Shown: positions 1 through 7,146, numbered from the stretch's first letter. The stretch is 13,000 nt of DNA from Chloroflexota bacterium (GCA_003695455.1 RFJF01000176.1:1-13000); one strand, 5' to 3'. Numbers and translations are program-made. Notes: generated by a model from the sequence alone, not told the origin.

Positions 1-51
1 ACAAACAACATTACCGGGTGTTAAAATTGCAACTCCGGCCTGTCTGGTCAA

Positions 52-453
52 TTAGACGCGTCGCTTTTTGGGCGGGCGGCAACCGTTGTGCGGAATAGGC
101 GTTTTGTCTGTAATTGCCAACAGCTTCATATCGGCGGCTTGCAGCGCCCGAATGGCTGCCTCGCGGCCGGGGCCGGGGCCTTTTACAAACACTCTGAGTT
201 CTCGCACACCATGTTCCTGGGCGGTTTTGGCAGCATTCTGAGCCGCCAACTGGGCGGCGTAGGGGGTACTCTTGCGCGAACCTTTGAAGCCGCTGGTACC
301 GGCGCTGGCCCATGATACGGTGTTGCCATACGGGTCGGTGATGGTGATAATGGTGTTATTGAATGTAGCGTAAATAAACGCTTTTCCTACCGGAATGTTC
401 TTCTTTTCTTTTTTCCCGCCAGATCGCACACGTCGCGCTTTTTGCTTTGCCAT
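52..453 (-). CDS. rpsK: 30S ribosomal protein S11
   Basis: S11 sits on the platform of the 30S subunit, where it contacts 16S rRNA near the mRNA exit (E-site) side together with S7 and S18. The protein is 133 residues, close to the usual 125-130. It has a basic N-terminal tail, the family core with NNTIITITD near residues 32-40 and [14 protein letters not shown] near 55-68, and the very conserved C-terminal block [16 protein letters not shown]. The ATG at 453 lies behind a GGAGG Shine-Dalgarno sequence. The gene follows rpsM after a 122-base spacer, the longest in the window, and would normally be followed by rpsD, which is outside. The family assignment is certain; nothing is unusual in the protein. 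Confidence 0.98.
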   Translation of the reverse strand: MAKQKARRVRSGGKKEKKNIPVGKAFIYATFNNTIITITDPYGNTVSWASAGTSGFKGSRKSTPYAAQLAAQNAAKTAQEHGVRELRVFVKGPGPGREAAIRALQAADMKLLAITDKTPIPHNGCRPPKKRRV

Positions 454-575
454 CAGTCCTCCAAAATCGGGTTCAATGCGGATTTACATTTTGCTAATTT
501 ACTAACGCCTGATGTTGCAACCTGAGCAATTTAAACAGACAACACATTTTACTCAAATTGCAAAACAGCAGGGTT
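454..575 (-). other. rpsM-rpsK spacer, longest intergenic stretch
   Basis: This 122-base AT-rich spacer separates rpsM from rpsK. It holds the rpsK Shine-Dalgarno at its downstream end. It also holds a 7-base inverted repeat, gcaattt at 526-532 and aaattgc at 555-561, with a 22-base loop. Two 7-base words, caaaatc (462-468) and gatttac (481-487), also occur in the heptamer palindrome at 5959-6026. I see no convincing -35/-10 pair and no terminator with a U-tract. It may contain a decayed copy of the same repeat, but the match is short and could be chance. Confidence 0.4.
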
Positions 576-956
576 TTATTTGCGGGCGGCTCGTTTTTTA
601 CCGGCCACTGTCCGGCGAACACCCCGCCGCGTACGGGCGTTGGTGCGCGTGCGCTGGCCGCGGGCCGGCAGGTTTCTCCGGTGCCGCAATCCGCGGTAGC
701 AGCCAATTTCTTGCAGGCGTTTAATGTTCAGGCCTACTTCCCGGCGCAAGTCACCTTCAACAACATATTCGCGTTCAACCACGTCCCGCAGCGTTACCAC
801 TTCATCTTCAGACAGGTCTTTGATGCGGGTATCGGGGCTAACGCCGGTTCTTTGTAAAATTTCCTGGCTTGTGGTTAAACCAATGCCGTAAATGTAGGTT
901 AATCCAATTTCAACACGTTTATTTCTGGGTAAGTCAACACCAGCAATACGGGCCAT
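576..956 (-). CDS. rpsM: 30S ribosomal protein S13
   Basis: S13 lies in the head of the 30S subunit. It contacts the P-site tRNA through its basic tail and forms an intersubunit bridge with the 50S. The 126-residue protein starts [20 protein letters not shown], as S13 typically does. A helix-two-turn-helix region follows at about residues 15-60. The signature [25 protein letters not shown] lies at about 85-109, and the Lys/Arg-rich tail ends [13 protein letters not shown]. The start ATG has the Shine-Dalgarno AAGGAGAGG at 964-972, which overlaps the rpmJ stop codon, so the two genes are probably translationally coupled. Length and motifs are typical. Confidence 0.98.
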   Translation of the reverse strand: MARIAGVDLPRNKRVEIGLTYIYGIGLTTSQEILQRTGVSPDTRIKDLSEDEVVTLRDVVEREYVVEGDLRREVGLNIKRLQEIGCYRGLRHRRNLPARGQRTRTNARTRRGVRRTVAGKKRAARK

Positions 957-970
957 ATTTCAACCTCTCC

Positions 971-1084
971 TTAACCTTGACGCTGTTTGTGCCGGGGGTT
1001 TGTGCAAATTACCCGAACAATACCGCGGCGTTTAATAATTTTGCAGTTATCACATCGACGTTTCACAGAAGGTTTTACTTTCAC
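971..1084 (-). CDS. rpmJ: 50S ribosomal protein L36, zinc-binding form
   Basis: L36 is the smallest 50S protein and binds domain VI of 23S rRNA near the L16 side. Translation from a GTG codon at 1084 gives exactly 37 residues, the standard length, starting [15 protein letters not shown] and ending NPRHKQRQG. Cys11, Cys14, Cys27 and His32 form the zinc ribbon of the C+ type. The GTG start is set by the conserved N-terminus and by a GAGGAG Shine-Dalgarno 7 bases upstream. The gene comes 35 bases after map, in the position where infA usually stands between map and rpmJ. It lies 14 bases before rpsM. It is short enough to be missed by simple gene finders. Confidence 0.96.
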   Translation of the reverse strand: MKVKPSVKRRCDNCKIIKRRGIVRVICTNPRHKQRQG

Positions 1085-1091
1085 AATTACT

Positions 1092-1097
1092 CTCCTC
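1092..1097 (-). promoter_or_regulatory. Shine-Dalgarno of rpmJ, supports GTG start
   Basis: The minus strand reads GAGGAG here, 7 bases before the GTG start of rpmJ. No in-frame ATG fits the 37-residue family length, so this site together with the conserved N-terminus decides the start. Confidence 0.8.
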
Positions 1098-1119
1098 ACC
1101 GAATAGTTTCGAGTGATTT

Positions 1120-1911
1120 TTACAACAATGTCAGAATTTCTGGTTCGCCGTCGGTCACAGCAAACGAATGTTCAAAATGAGCGCACAGCTCACCATCGGC
1201 GGTTACAACCATCCAATTATCATCAAGCAGTTTGGTTTTCCAGGTTCCTGCATTAACCATTGGCTCAAGGGCAATGGTCATACCTTTTTTCAGCCGGATA
1301 CCTTTGCCCGCTTCGCCATAATTTGGAACCTGCGGGTCTTCGTGCATGTTCCGGCCCACACCGTGGCCGGTGTATTCTCGCACTACGCTGAAACCGTGCT
1401 GCTCTACATACGTCTGAACCGCCGCCGAAATATCGCCGGTGCGGTTTCCCACACGTGCCTGCTCAATTCCCAGATACAGGGCTTTTTCTGTTACATCCAG
1501 CAGGCGTTGTGCCTGTTCAGATATTGCGCCCACCGGAATAGTGGTGGCGGCGTCGCCCACCCAACCTTTGTAGTAGGCCCCGCAATCTACGCTGAAAATA
1601 TCGCCTTCCTGCAATACTTTCCGGTAACTGGGAATACCGTGTACCAGTTCGTGGTTAACGCAGGCAGTAATGGTTGCCGGAAAAGGCGGCGCCCCCTGAT
1701 GCGGGTTGGGATAGCCTTTAAATACAGGCGTGGCGTTTTTCCGCCTGAGAACATCTTCGGCGATGTCATTGAGTTCACCGGTAGAAATACCGGGACGTAC
1801 GTGTTTTCTTACTTCATCCAGAGCCGCGGCAACCACAGAACCGGCTTGTTTCATTAAGGCTATTTCCTGCCGGGATTTCAAAACTATCCGTCTGGCTCTG
1901 TTCAATCGCAT
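1120..1911 (-). CDS. map: Type I methionine aminopeptidase
   Basis: This cytosolic metalloprotease removes the initiator methionine from nascent proteins whose second residue is small. From the ATG at 1911 the protein has 263 residues, usual for type I enzymes, with the pita-bread fold throughout. The predicted dinuclear metal ligands are all present: Asp109, Asp120, His183 (TGHGVGR), Glu216 (ALEPMV) and Glu247 (FEHSFAVT). The substrate-site His91 (VHGIPS) and His190 are also there. A slightly longer loop, [10 protein letters not shown], precedes the FPATI motif. The frame stays open upstream to 1983 inside secY. I prefer 1911 because [17 protein letters not shown] leads directly into the family start, although its Shine-Dalgarno (GGGGA) is distant and weak. 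It lies 25 bases after secY with no adk between them, and 35 bases before rpmJ with no infA. Confidence 0.96.
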   Translation of the reverse strand: MRLNRARRIVLKSRQEIALMKQAGSVVAAALDEVRKHVRPGISTGELNDIAEDVLRRKNATPVFKGYPNPHQGAPPFPATITACVNHELVHGIPSYRKVLQEGDIFSVDCGAYYKGWVGDAATTIPVGAISEQAQRLLDVTEKALYLGIEQARVGNRTGDISAAVQTYVEQHGFSVVREYTGHGVGRNMHEDPQVPNYGEAGKGIRLKKGMTIALEPMVNAGTWKTKLLDDNWMVVTADGELCAHFEHSFAVTDGEPEILTLL

Positions 1912-1936
1912 TGCTGCTGAATAATCCCCAACGGGA

Positions 1937-3262
1937 TTAGTTGATAAATCCTTCGTAGTTGCGCATAAGCAACTGCGCTTCAAGTTGTTTCATGGTGTCT
2001 AGCACAACACCCACCACAATCAGCAGGCCGGTGCTGGTAATCAGCAGCGCCTGGGTTTGGGCGCCGCTTTGGCTTACGCCCGGAATCAGGTTTACAATCC
2101 AGGGCAGCACAGCCACAAAGCCCAACATGAGTGCGCCCACCAGGGTGATTCGCTGAACTACCGTTTCAAGGTAAGATTTGGTTTGACGACCGGGCCTTTT
2201 ACCCGGAATAAATCCACCCTGCCGCTGAAGGTTTTCTGACAGATTTTGCTGTTTAAAGATGACATCGGTGTAGAAGTAGGTAAAGCCTACCACCATCAAA
2301 AAGTACAAAATCCAGTAGGGCCACGATTGCGGGTTAGGGCTGAACCAGTTGACCACTGCCGTAGCCATTCCAGAAATAAATGAATTCTCGCTGAACTGGA
2401 ACGATGCCGCCACGGCGCTGGGAAAAATCATAATAGATTGGGCAAAAATCAACGGAATCATTCCGGCGCTGTTTACTTTTAACGGAATGTGGGCGCTTTG
2501 CCCGCCGTATACTTTGGTGCCACGCACCCTTTTGCCGTACTGAACCGGAATGCGGCGCTGCCCTTCTTGCACGTAAGCAATGACGGCAATGGTTGCCACG
2601 GTGATAATCATAAACAGAATCAGGTTAACCCAATCCTGCCGGCTGACAAAACCGGCAATTCGGCTGGGCATTTGGGCCACAATGCCGCCAAAGATAATAA
2701 TTGACAGGCCGTTGCCAACACCCTGCTCGGTAATCAAGTCTCCCATCCACACGGCAATCATAGTACCCGCCACCATTGTAACCAGCGTGGTTAACGTTCC
2801 CAGCGGGTTTATACTAAAGCCAAAGTCTGTAAGAATACCCGATACAGAACTCTGAATGAAGATAACCTGTCCATACGCCTGCAATACGGCCAGCGGCACG
2901 GTGAGCCAGTAGGTGTACAGGTTAATTTTGTTGCGGCCCTGTTCGCCTTCTTTTGAAAGTTCCTGCAATTGCGGAATAAGCGGCGTGAGAAGCTGCATTA
3001 TAATTGAGGCGGTAATGTAGGGGTACACACCCATTGCCATCACCGAGAAGTTAGCCAGCGCGCCGCCCGATAACAGGTTCAGGAATTGCACAATGGTGCT
3101 GCCGCCTTCGCCGGATGACAGGAAGTTTTGCAGCGCCTGGCTGTCTACACCCGGTACCGGCACGTGGGCCGCAGCCCTGAATGCCACCAAAATCATCAGG
3201 GTGAATACAATCTTTCTGCGTAAGTCCGGCAGGGTAAATGCGTTTCGTATTGCTTCAAGCAT
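1937..3262 (-). CDS. secY: Preprotein translocase subunit SecY
   Basis: SecY is the channel-forming inner-membrane subunit of the Sec translocon. With SecE and SecG it passes unfolded proteins outward or releases membrane segments sideways. The 441 residues fit the family. Ten hydrophobic segments can be read at roughly 17-36, 72-95, 115-137, 153-175, 183-203, 211-231, 264-285, 313-333, 371-390 and 404-424. The plug region SGGALANFSVMAMGVYPYI spans 65-83. The basic cytosolic loop near 243-260 (GKRVRGTKVYGGQSAHIPLK) and the loop with FIPGKRPGRQT near 351-361 match the ribosome and SecA docking regions of the family. The C-terminus LLMRNYEGFIN is typical. It starts behind AAGGA, 35 bases after rplO, the standard end of the spc operon. 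Confidence 0.98.
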   Translation of the reverse strand: MLEAIRNAFTLPDLRRKIVFTLMILVAFRAAAHVPVPGVDSQALQNFLSSGEGGSTIVQFLNLLSGGALANFSVMAMGVYPYITASIIMQLLTPLIPQLQELSKEGEQGRNKINLYTYWLTVPLAVLQAYGQVIFIQSSVSGILTDFGFSINPLGTLTTLVTMVAGTMIAVWMGDLITEQGVGNGLSIIIFGGIVAQMPSRIAGFVSRQDWVNLILFMIITVATIAVIAYVQEGQRRIPVQYGKRVRGTKVYGGQSAHIPLKVNSAGMIPLIFAQSIMIFPSAVAASFQFSENSFISGMATAVVNWFSPNPQSWPYWILYFLMVVGFTYFYTDVIFKQQNLSENLQRQGGFIPGKRPGRQTKSYLETVVQRITLVGALMLGFVAVLPWIVNLIPGVSQSGAQTQALLITSTGLLIVVGVVLDTMKQLEAQLLMRNYEGFIN

Positions 3263-3297
3263 ACTGGAATCCTTGCGTCAGGTAACCTTCAGAGATA

Positions 3298-3756
3298 TTA
3301 AGCCAACGGCAGTACTTCTACTGAACCGCCGGCGGCTTCGATTTTTTCCTGGGCGCTTTTTGAGAAGCGATGCGCCTTTACGGTCAGTGCCGCGCTGAGG
3401 TCACCATTGCCCAAAATAGCCACAGCTTTGTCAGAACGTTTGATAATGCCGGCCTCGACCAGTGTTTCAGGGGTTACTTCTACATTACCCTGGCCAAATT
3501 TTTCTTGCAGGCGGTCAAGGTTGACCGGTTTGTATTCTACGCGGTTAATATTGGTAAAACCACGTTTAAACGGCAGCCGGCGGACCAACGGCAACTGTCC
3601 ACCTTCAAAGTAGGGGCCTTTGCCGCCGCCGGAGCGGGCGTTTTGCCCTTTCATGCCGCGGCCGCTGGTTTTACCTTTGCCGGAGGCCATCCCGCGGCCC
3701 ACACGTTTTTTTCGTTTTACGCTACCCGGAGCGGGTTTTAAATCATGCAACTTCAT
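3298..3756 (-). CDS. rplO: 50S ribosomal protein L15
   Basis: L15 is a late-assembly 50S protein whose long basic N-terminal arm threads through 23S rRNA. From the ATG at 3756 it has 152 residues (family about 145-150). It opens [20 protein letters not shown], followed by the Gly/Lys/Arg-rich extension to about residue 55 ([19 protein letters not shown], then [18 protein letters not shown]). A globular C-terminal domain ends [10 protein letters not shown]. The frame is open upstream to 3807, but the MKLHDL start is the conserved one and follows an AGGAG Shine-Dalgarno about 9 bases upstream. It is separated from rpmD by 79 bases in which I see no clear structure, and lies 35 bases before secY. 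Confidence 0.97.
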   Translation of the reverse strand: MKLHDLKPAPGSVKRKKRVGRGMASGKGKTSGRGMKGQNARSGGGKGPYFEGGQLPLVRRLPFKRGFTNINRVEYKPVNLDRLQEKFGQGNVEVTPETLVEAGIIKRSDKAVAILGNGDLSAALTVKAHRFSKSAQEKIEAAGGSVEVLPLA

Positions 3757-3835
3757 ATTTATGATCTCCTGATTTGAGATTGTGTTCAGCCTCAACAACT
3801 GTTGCAAGCTGTCCGTATCTCACATCTGCCGATAA

Positions 3836-4021
3836 CTACTCTTCCTCAACCTTAACCAGGTGGGCCACTTTGTGAACCATACCCCGAATGACTGCGGTAT
3901 CGTTGTGTTCAACGGTTTGCCCCAACCGGCGCAACCCCAATGCTCTGACGGTATCTTTTTGTCGTTGAGAATACCCGATGCTGCTTTTTACCAGGGTGAT
4001 TTTCAGCGTTTTGTCTGCCAT
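3836..4021 (-). CDS. rpmD: 50S ribosomal protein L30
   Basis: L30 is a small 50S protein that binds 23S rRNA domain II near the central protuberance side. The 61 residues match the bacterial short form (about 58-62). The family pattern [28 protein letters not shown] fills the N-terminal half, and [18 protein letters not shown] closes the protein. Its ATG overlaps the rpsE stop by one base (TAATG), with an AAGGAG Shine-Dalgarno inside the end of rpsE. Translation is therefore probably coupled to S5. Genes for L30 are absent in some bacteria; here it is intact. Confidence 0.97.
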   Translation of the reverse strand: MADKTLKITLVKSSIGYSQRQKDTVRALGLRRLGQTVEHNDTAVIRGMVHKVAHLVKVEEE

Positions 4022-4548
4022 TATTTACTCCTTGCCACCCAGAACGGCTGCACCCGGCTCACCGGAATTCCACGGCGATGAGCAACTTCAACGGGGTCTT
4101 GCAATTCATTTAACGCCTTGATTGTGGCTTTAACCACGTTCAAAATGTTGGAACTGCCTTTACTTTTGGTCAGAATATCACGGATGCCGGCCGCTTCAAC
4201 CACGGCACGCACGCCGCCGCCGGCAATCACACCGGTACCGGGCGCGGCGGGTTTAAGAAACACTTCTGCCGCACTAAACCGTGATGTAATTTCGTGCGGA
4301 ATGGTGGTATCGGTGGTGGGAACTTTCTTCATAGCGCGGCGGGCCTGCTCTGAGCCTTTGCGGATAGCTTCGGGCACTTCACGGGCTTTGCCAACCCCCA
4401 CACCCACGCTGCCTTTGTTATCACCCACCACAACAACTGCCCTAAAACTAAAGCGGCGACCACCTTTGACAACCTTGGCCGTGCGGGCAATGTGTACTAC
4501 ACGCTCATCAAGTTCTTCTACTGCATCTTCAAATTCACGTCGTGCCAT
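4021..4548 (-). CDS. rpsE: 30S ribosomal protein S5
   Basis: S5 lies at the shoulder of the 30S subunit, near the mRNA entry and the decoding centre. In E. coli, changes in it alter fidelity and spectinomycin sensitivity. The 175-residue protein has the N-terminal double-stranded-RNA-binding-like domain at about 12-80, with the family stretch [21 protein letters not shown] followed by [13 protein letters not shown]. The C-terminal domain at about 85-165 contains [20 protein letters not shown] and [11 protein letters not shown]. The start follows AGGAG with a 7-base gap, 13 bases after rplR. It overlaps rpmD by one base. Length and motifs are ordinary. Confidence 0.98.
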   Translation of the reverse strand: MARREFEDAVEELDERVVHIARTAKVVKGGRRFSFRAVVVVGDNKGSVGVGVGKAREVPEAIRKGSEQARRAMKKVPTTDTTIPHEITSRFSAAEVFLKPAAPGTGVIAGGGVRAVVEAAGIRDILTKSKGSSNILNVVKATIKALNELQDPVEVAHRRGIPVSRVQPFWVARSK

Positions 4549-4561
4549 TAACCGTCTCCTG

Positions 4562-4936
4562 TTAGAATTTCAGTCCCGCTTCTCGCGAAGCATCGGCCAA
4601 AGCCTTGATCCGGCCATGATATTTGTACCCGCCGCGATCAAACACCACTTCTTTAATACCTGCATCCAGTGTACGTTCGGCCACAATTTTACCAATTTCA
4701 GCCGCCTGTTCAATTCTGGATTTGCCTTCCAGCGCGCCGGATGCCTGAACCTTTGAATCAAGGGTAGAGGCCGAAGCCAGGGTGACACCCTGAACATCAT
4801 CAATCACCTGCGCGTAAATGTGGTTAAGGCTTCTGAACACATTCAAACGTGGCCGTTCTGCAGTTCCGCTAAGGCGGCGCCTTACGCGGGCATGGCGACG
4901 TTTTCTGGCAACATAAGTCTTGTTAGTCTTTCCCAT
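4562..4936 (-). CDS. rplR: 50S ribosomal protein L18
   Basis: L18 binds 5S rRNA with L5 and fixes it to the central protuberance of the 50S subunit. From the ATG at 4936 it has 124 residues, typical for bacteria. The basic N-terminus ([20 protein letters not shown]) precedes the conserved [21 protein letters not shown] near 30-50. The C-terminal block has [21 protein letters not shown] followed by REAGLKF. An in-frame GTG at 4945 would add three residues, but the ATG has the better gap from the Shine-Dalgarno region (AGGAAACAGGTG). It lies 21 bases after rplF and 13 before rpsE, the standard spc order. Confidence 0.97.
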   Translation of the reverse strand: MGKTNKTYVARKRRHARVRRRLSGTAERPRLNVFRSLNHIYAQVIDDVQGVTLASASTLDSKVQASGALEGKSRIEQAAEIGKIVAERTLDAGIKEVVFDRGGYKYHGRIKALADASREAGLKF

Positions 4937-4957
4937 GGGTAGCACCTGTTTCCTGAT

Positions 4958-5506
4958 TTACTTGGCTTTACCGGCCTTACCGGCTTTGCGCCGAATCTGC
5001 TCACCGGCATAGCGCACACCTTTGCCTTTGTACGGCTCAGGGGGGCGCGTCCGGCGAATCCGCGCGGCAATCTCGCCAACAACTTCTTTATCTGCCCCAG
5101 ATACCAGAATCTGGCGGCCATTCCGGTCCGGCACCTGAAAGGTAATGCCTTCTGGCGGGTCAAATTCTATGGGGTGAGAGTAGCCAACATTCATGACCAG
5201 TTTTTTGCCATCAATGGCGGCCCGGTACCCTACACCTTCAATGGCCAGTTCTTTGGTAAAACCGGCACTAACCCCCACCACCATGTTATTTAACAGTGCG
5301 CGGGTTAAGCCGTGCTTTGAACGGTGAATCCGGTGGTCGCTGTTGCGGGTTACAATAACCTGGCCATCTTTTTCTTCAATTGCAATTTCCGGCGGAAAGT
5401 CCCGGCTGAGTTCGCCTTTAGGGCCTTTTACCGTTACCGCATTATTGTTAATATTTACCGTCACCCCCTGAGGAATGGGGATGGGCAATTTACCTATTCT
5501 AGACAT
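4958..5506 (-). CDS. rplF: 50S ribosomal protein L6
   Basis: L6 sits near the base of the L7/L12 stalk and the sarcin-ricin loop, at the factor-binding site of the 50S subunit. From the ATG at 5506 it has 182 residues (family about 178-180). It begins MSRIGKLPIPIPQGV and has two tandem L6 alpha-beta domains at about 10-82 and 90-165. The bacterial L6 signature PPEPYKGKGVRYAGE lies near 153-167, followed by a Lys/Ala/Gly-rich tail. The frame extends upstream to 5527, but the perfect AGGAGG four bases before 5506 and the conserved MSRIGK fix this start. It lies 24 bases after rpsH. Confidence 0.98.
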   Translation of the reverse strand: MSRIGKLPIPIPQGVTVNINNNAVTVKGPKGELSRDFPPEIAIEEKDGQVIVTRNSDHRIHRSKHGLTRALLNNMVVGVSAGFTKELAIEGVGYRAAIDGKKLVMNVGYSHPIEFDPPEGITFQVPDRNGRQILVSGADKEVVGEIAARIRRTRPPEPYKGKGVRYAGEQIRRKAGKAGKAK

Positions 5507-5510
5507 AATT

Positions 5511-5516
5511 CCTCCT
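5511..5516 (-). promoter_or_regulatory. Shine-Dalgarno of rplF, decides the start
   Basis: A full AGGAGG on the minus strand sits 4 bases before the ATG at 5506. It lies within the possible upstream extension from 5527, so it argues that translation begins at MSRIGK and not earlier. Confidence 0.85.
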
Positions 5517-5530
5517 GATGCTGCCAAACC

Positions 5531-5932
5531 CTACCAAACGTAGCACAGAACTTCGCCGCCAATTCCGTTCCGGCGAGCTTGTTCACCCGTCATAACGCCT
5601 TTTGGCGTAGACATAATGGCAACGCCCAAGCCGCTTCTTACATACGGAATATCCCGGCGACCGGCATAAACGCGACGCCCCGGTTTGCTCACCCGCTGCA
5701 AGCCAACAATCACGGGTTCGGGGCGGCGGTCACGGGTGTATTTTAAGTGGATCAACAAAGACGCAACCTTGCCCGGCAGCACTTCATAATCCTGAATAAA
5801 GCCTTCTTCTTTCAAAATTTTGGCGATTGCTTCTCGCATTTTAGATGTAGGCATTGCCGTTTGGGTGTGCCCGGCCATGCCTGCGTTCCTAATGCGGGTC
5901 AACATATCGGCAATCGGATCTGTTACGCTCAT
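5531..5932 (-). CDS. rpsH: 30S ribosomal protein S8
   Basis: S8 is a primary binder of 16S rRNA helix 21 in the 30S platform. In E. coli it is also the translational repressor of the spc operon. The 133-residue protein starts [20 protein letters not shown] and has the standard N-terminal alpha/beta domain. The C-terminal domain has the signature [23 protein letters not shown] near 101-123 and ends GGEVLCYVW. The Shine-Dalgarno GAGGG lies 6 bases before the ATG. The 104-base spacer from rpsN holds the palindrome at 5959-6026, so S8 translation starts just downstream of a possible RNA hairpin. Whether S8 regulates this operon in the E. coli way cannot be told from the sequence. Confidence 0.98.
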   Translation of the reverse strand: MSVTDPIADMLTRIRNAGMAGHTQTAMPTSKMREAIAKILKEEGFIQDYEVLPGKVASLLIHLKYTRDRRPEPVIVGLQRVSKPGRRVYAGRRDIPYVRSGLGVAIMSTPKGVMTGEQARRNGIGGEVLCYVW

Positions 5933-5958
5933 ACCAGTCCCTCGTTAAAGATTAAAAA

Positions 5959-6026
5959 GATTTACGGTTTTGGATCTACGATTCATGGTTTACCAGGCAC
6001 GCTGCGTAAATCCAAAATCGTAAATC
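5959..6026 (-). repeat. Imperfect palindrome of heptamer units in the rpsN-rpsH spacer
   Basis: The arms at 5959-5980 and 6005-6026 are inverted copies of 22 bases with 2 mismatches around a 24-base loop. On the plus strand the left part reads as consecutive 7-base units: gatttac, ggttttg, gatctac, gattcat, ggtttac, then the divergent caggcac. The right arm reads gtaaatc, caaaatc, gtaaatc. In the minus-strand transcript one mismatch is a G-U wobble and the other A-C. The hairpin is followed by U5 (5954-5958), faintly like an intrinsic terminator, but the stem is AT-rich and the loop large. It most resembles a dispersed intergenic heptanucleotide repeat. Any effect on rpsH expression is inference. 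Confidence 0.75.
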
Positions 6027-6036
6027 ATCCTGTACA

Positions 6037-6219
6037 TTACCAGCTTGATTTCACAACGCCGGGAATTTTCCCTTCGTTAGCTAATTTGCGAAAGCAAATG
6101 CGGCACAGACCAAAGCGACGCATGTAGGCTCTGGGGCGGCCACACTGGCTGCAGCGGTTTCTAACCCGAACGGCAAATTTTCTGCGTTGTTCACGAATGG
6201 GCATACATTTTTTGGCCAT
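6037..6219 (-). CDS. rpsN: 30S ribosomal protein S14, zinc-binding (type Z)
   Basis: S14 is a 30S head protein next to S3, S10 and S19 and is needed late in small-subunit assembly. The 60-residue length marks the short type Z form (about 61), not the roughly 100-residue zinc-free form. Cys23, Cys26, Cys39 and Cys42 make the zinc ribbon ([21 protein letters not shown]). The C-terminus [11 protein letters not shown] is the family ending. The ATG lies five bases after rplE, with an AGGAGGT Shine-Dalgarno built into the last codons and stop of rplE, so translation is likely coupled. A 104-base spacer with a palindrome follows. Confidence 0.98.
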   Translation of the reverse strand: MAKKCMPIREQRRKFAVRVRNRCSQCGRPRAYMRRFGLCRICFRKLANEGKIPGVVKSSW

Positions 6220-6224
6220 CTCAT

Positions 6225-6764
6225 CTACCTCCTGAAGGGCATCCCCAATAAATCCAACAACCGGCGGCCTTCTTCATCTGTTTGGGCAGAAGTGACAATG
6301 CTCACTTCCATACCGCGCACTTTGTCAATTTTGTCGTATTCGATTTCGGGCCAGATCAACTGTTCAGAGAGACCCAAGGTGTAATTGCCACGGCCGTCAA
6401 AACTATCTGGCGATACGCCCCGGAAGTCACGCTGGCGGGCCAGCGCAATGTTGAGCAGCCGGTCCAAAAAGTCCCACATGCGGGTACCGCGCAGGGTAAC
6501 TTTTGCCCCAATCGGGTTGCCTTCGCGGAGTCTGAAAACCGCAATAGATTTTTTGGCGCGGGTAATGACCGGGCGTTGGCCTGTAATGGTCATAATATCG
6601 CCCGAGGCTCTCTCAAGGGCTTTGGCGTTTTGCAGCGCCTCGCCCAGCCCCACATTAACCACAACTTTGTTTATTCTTGGCACCTGCATAACGTTGCGGT
6701 AGCCAAACTCTTTTAGCATTGCAGGAACAATTTCCTGGTTATATCTTTCTTTCAGTCTAGTCAT
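6225..6764 (-). CDS. rplE: 50S ribosomal protein L5
   Basis: L5 binds 5S rRNA with L18, forms part of the central protuberance and touches the P-site tRNA. The 179 residues match the bacterial norm. The family regions are clear: [20 protein letters not shown] near 16-35, then the signature [31 protein letters not shown] near 61-82; and a C-terminal block with FPEI-like [21 protein letters not shown] ending LLGMPFRR. The start is 19 bases after rplX with an AGGTAGGTGG ribosome-binding region. The gene is intact and typical. Confidence 0.98.
   Translation of the reverse strand: MTRLKERYNQEIVPAMLKEFGYRNVMQVPRINKVVVNVGLGEALQNAKALERASGDIMTITGQRPVITRAKKSIAVFRLREGNPIGAKVTLRGTRMWDFLDRLLNIALARQRDFRGVSPDSFDGRGNYTLGLSEQLIWPEIEYDKIDKVRGMEVSIVTSAQTDEEGRRLLDLLGMPFRR
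6227..6233 (-). promoter_or_regulatory. Shine-Dalgarno of rpsN embedded in the end of rplE
   Basis: The minus strand reads AGGAGGT across the last two codons of rplE and the first base of its TAG stop, 7 bases before the rpsN ATG. A ribosome finishing L5 would stand on the S14 initiation site, which suggests translational coupling. Confidence 0.8.
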
Positions 6765-6783
6765 TTTTCAGACCACCTACCTG

Positions 6784-7146
6784 TTAGTCTATGAACGTCT
6801 GGCAGCGTTTGCACACACGTTTTTTCTTGCCGTCACCGTCTAATTTAAAGCCAACACGTACCGCTTCGTTGCAATTGGGGCAAACCAGCATAACGTTAGA
6901 AATATGAATGGGCATTTCTTTGTCAATAATGCCGGTTTGGGTACGGGTTTGGCTGACCGCGCGCTGGTGCTTTTTGCGAATATTCACCCCGCGAACCAAC
7001 ACTTTGTTGGCGTTGGGGTTGTTGCCGGTTACTTTATTAAAGCGATCAACGTATTTGGCAATAATAACGCGTTCCACTTCGCCACGGGCGCCAACTTCGT
7101 TTCCACTGATTACCTGAACGGTATCACCTTTTTTTATTCTCTGCAT
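6784..7146 (-). CDS. rplX: 50S ribosomal protein L24 with KOW-region insertion and zinc-type C-terminus
   Basis: L24 starts assembly of the 50S by binding the 5' end of 23S rRNA, and it lines the rim of the exit tunnel. The protein has 120 residues against roughly 100-110 in most bacteria. The KOW motif KKGDTVQVISGNEVGARGEV lies at 5-24 and GVNIRKKHQ at 53-61. Between them, about residues 31-48 (KYVDRFNKVTGNNPNANK) look inserted relative to the usual short turn. Cys89, Cys92, Cys112 and Cys115 (CPNC and CKRC) form a C-terminal zinc-ribbon-like pair. It lies 31 bases after rplN with a GAGGA Shine-Dalgarno. Family assignment is sure; the insertion is judged from memory of other L24 proteins. 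Confidence 0.97.
   Translation of the reverse strand: MQRIKKGDTVQVISGNEVGARGEVERVIIAKYVDRFNKVTGNNPNANKVLVRGVNIRKKHQRAVSQTRTQTGIIDKEMPIHISNVMLVCPNCNEAVRVGFKLDGDGKKKRVCKRCQTFID

Noticed and set aside
454..575. Promoter for an alpha-operon transcript
   Set aside because: Candidate -35/-10 pairs in the minus strand are weak and badly spaced, no better than expected in AT-rich DNA.
1912..1983. Longer N-terminus of map overlapping secY
   Set aside because: The extra 24 residues (starting MKRSCLCATTK) overlap the 3' end of secY in another frame and have no counterpart in type I methionine aminopeptidases that I recall.
3757..3835. Structure in the rpmD-rplO spacer (tgagat and atctca as a 6-base inverted pair)
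   Set aside because: A 6-base stem across a loop of more than 30 bases is easily due to chance. There is no U-tract and no repeat units.
4118..4756. Plus-strand open frame of 212 codons
   Set aside because: It lies antisense to rpsE and rplR, has no ribosome-binding site and is low-complexity Thr/Pro/Ala-rich, so it is a shadow of the real genes.
5959..6026. CRISPR-like repeat array
   Set aside because: The units are 7 bases long, degenerate and contiguous, with no spacers and no cas genes nearby.
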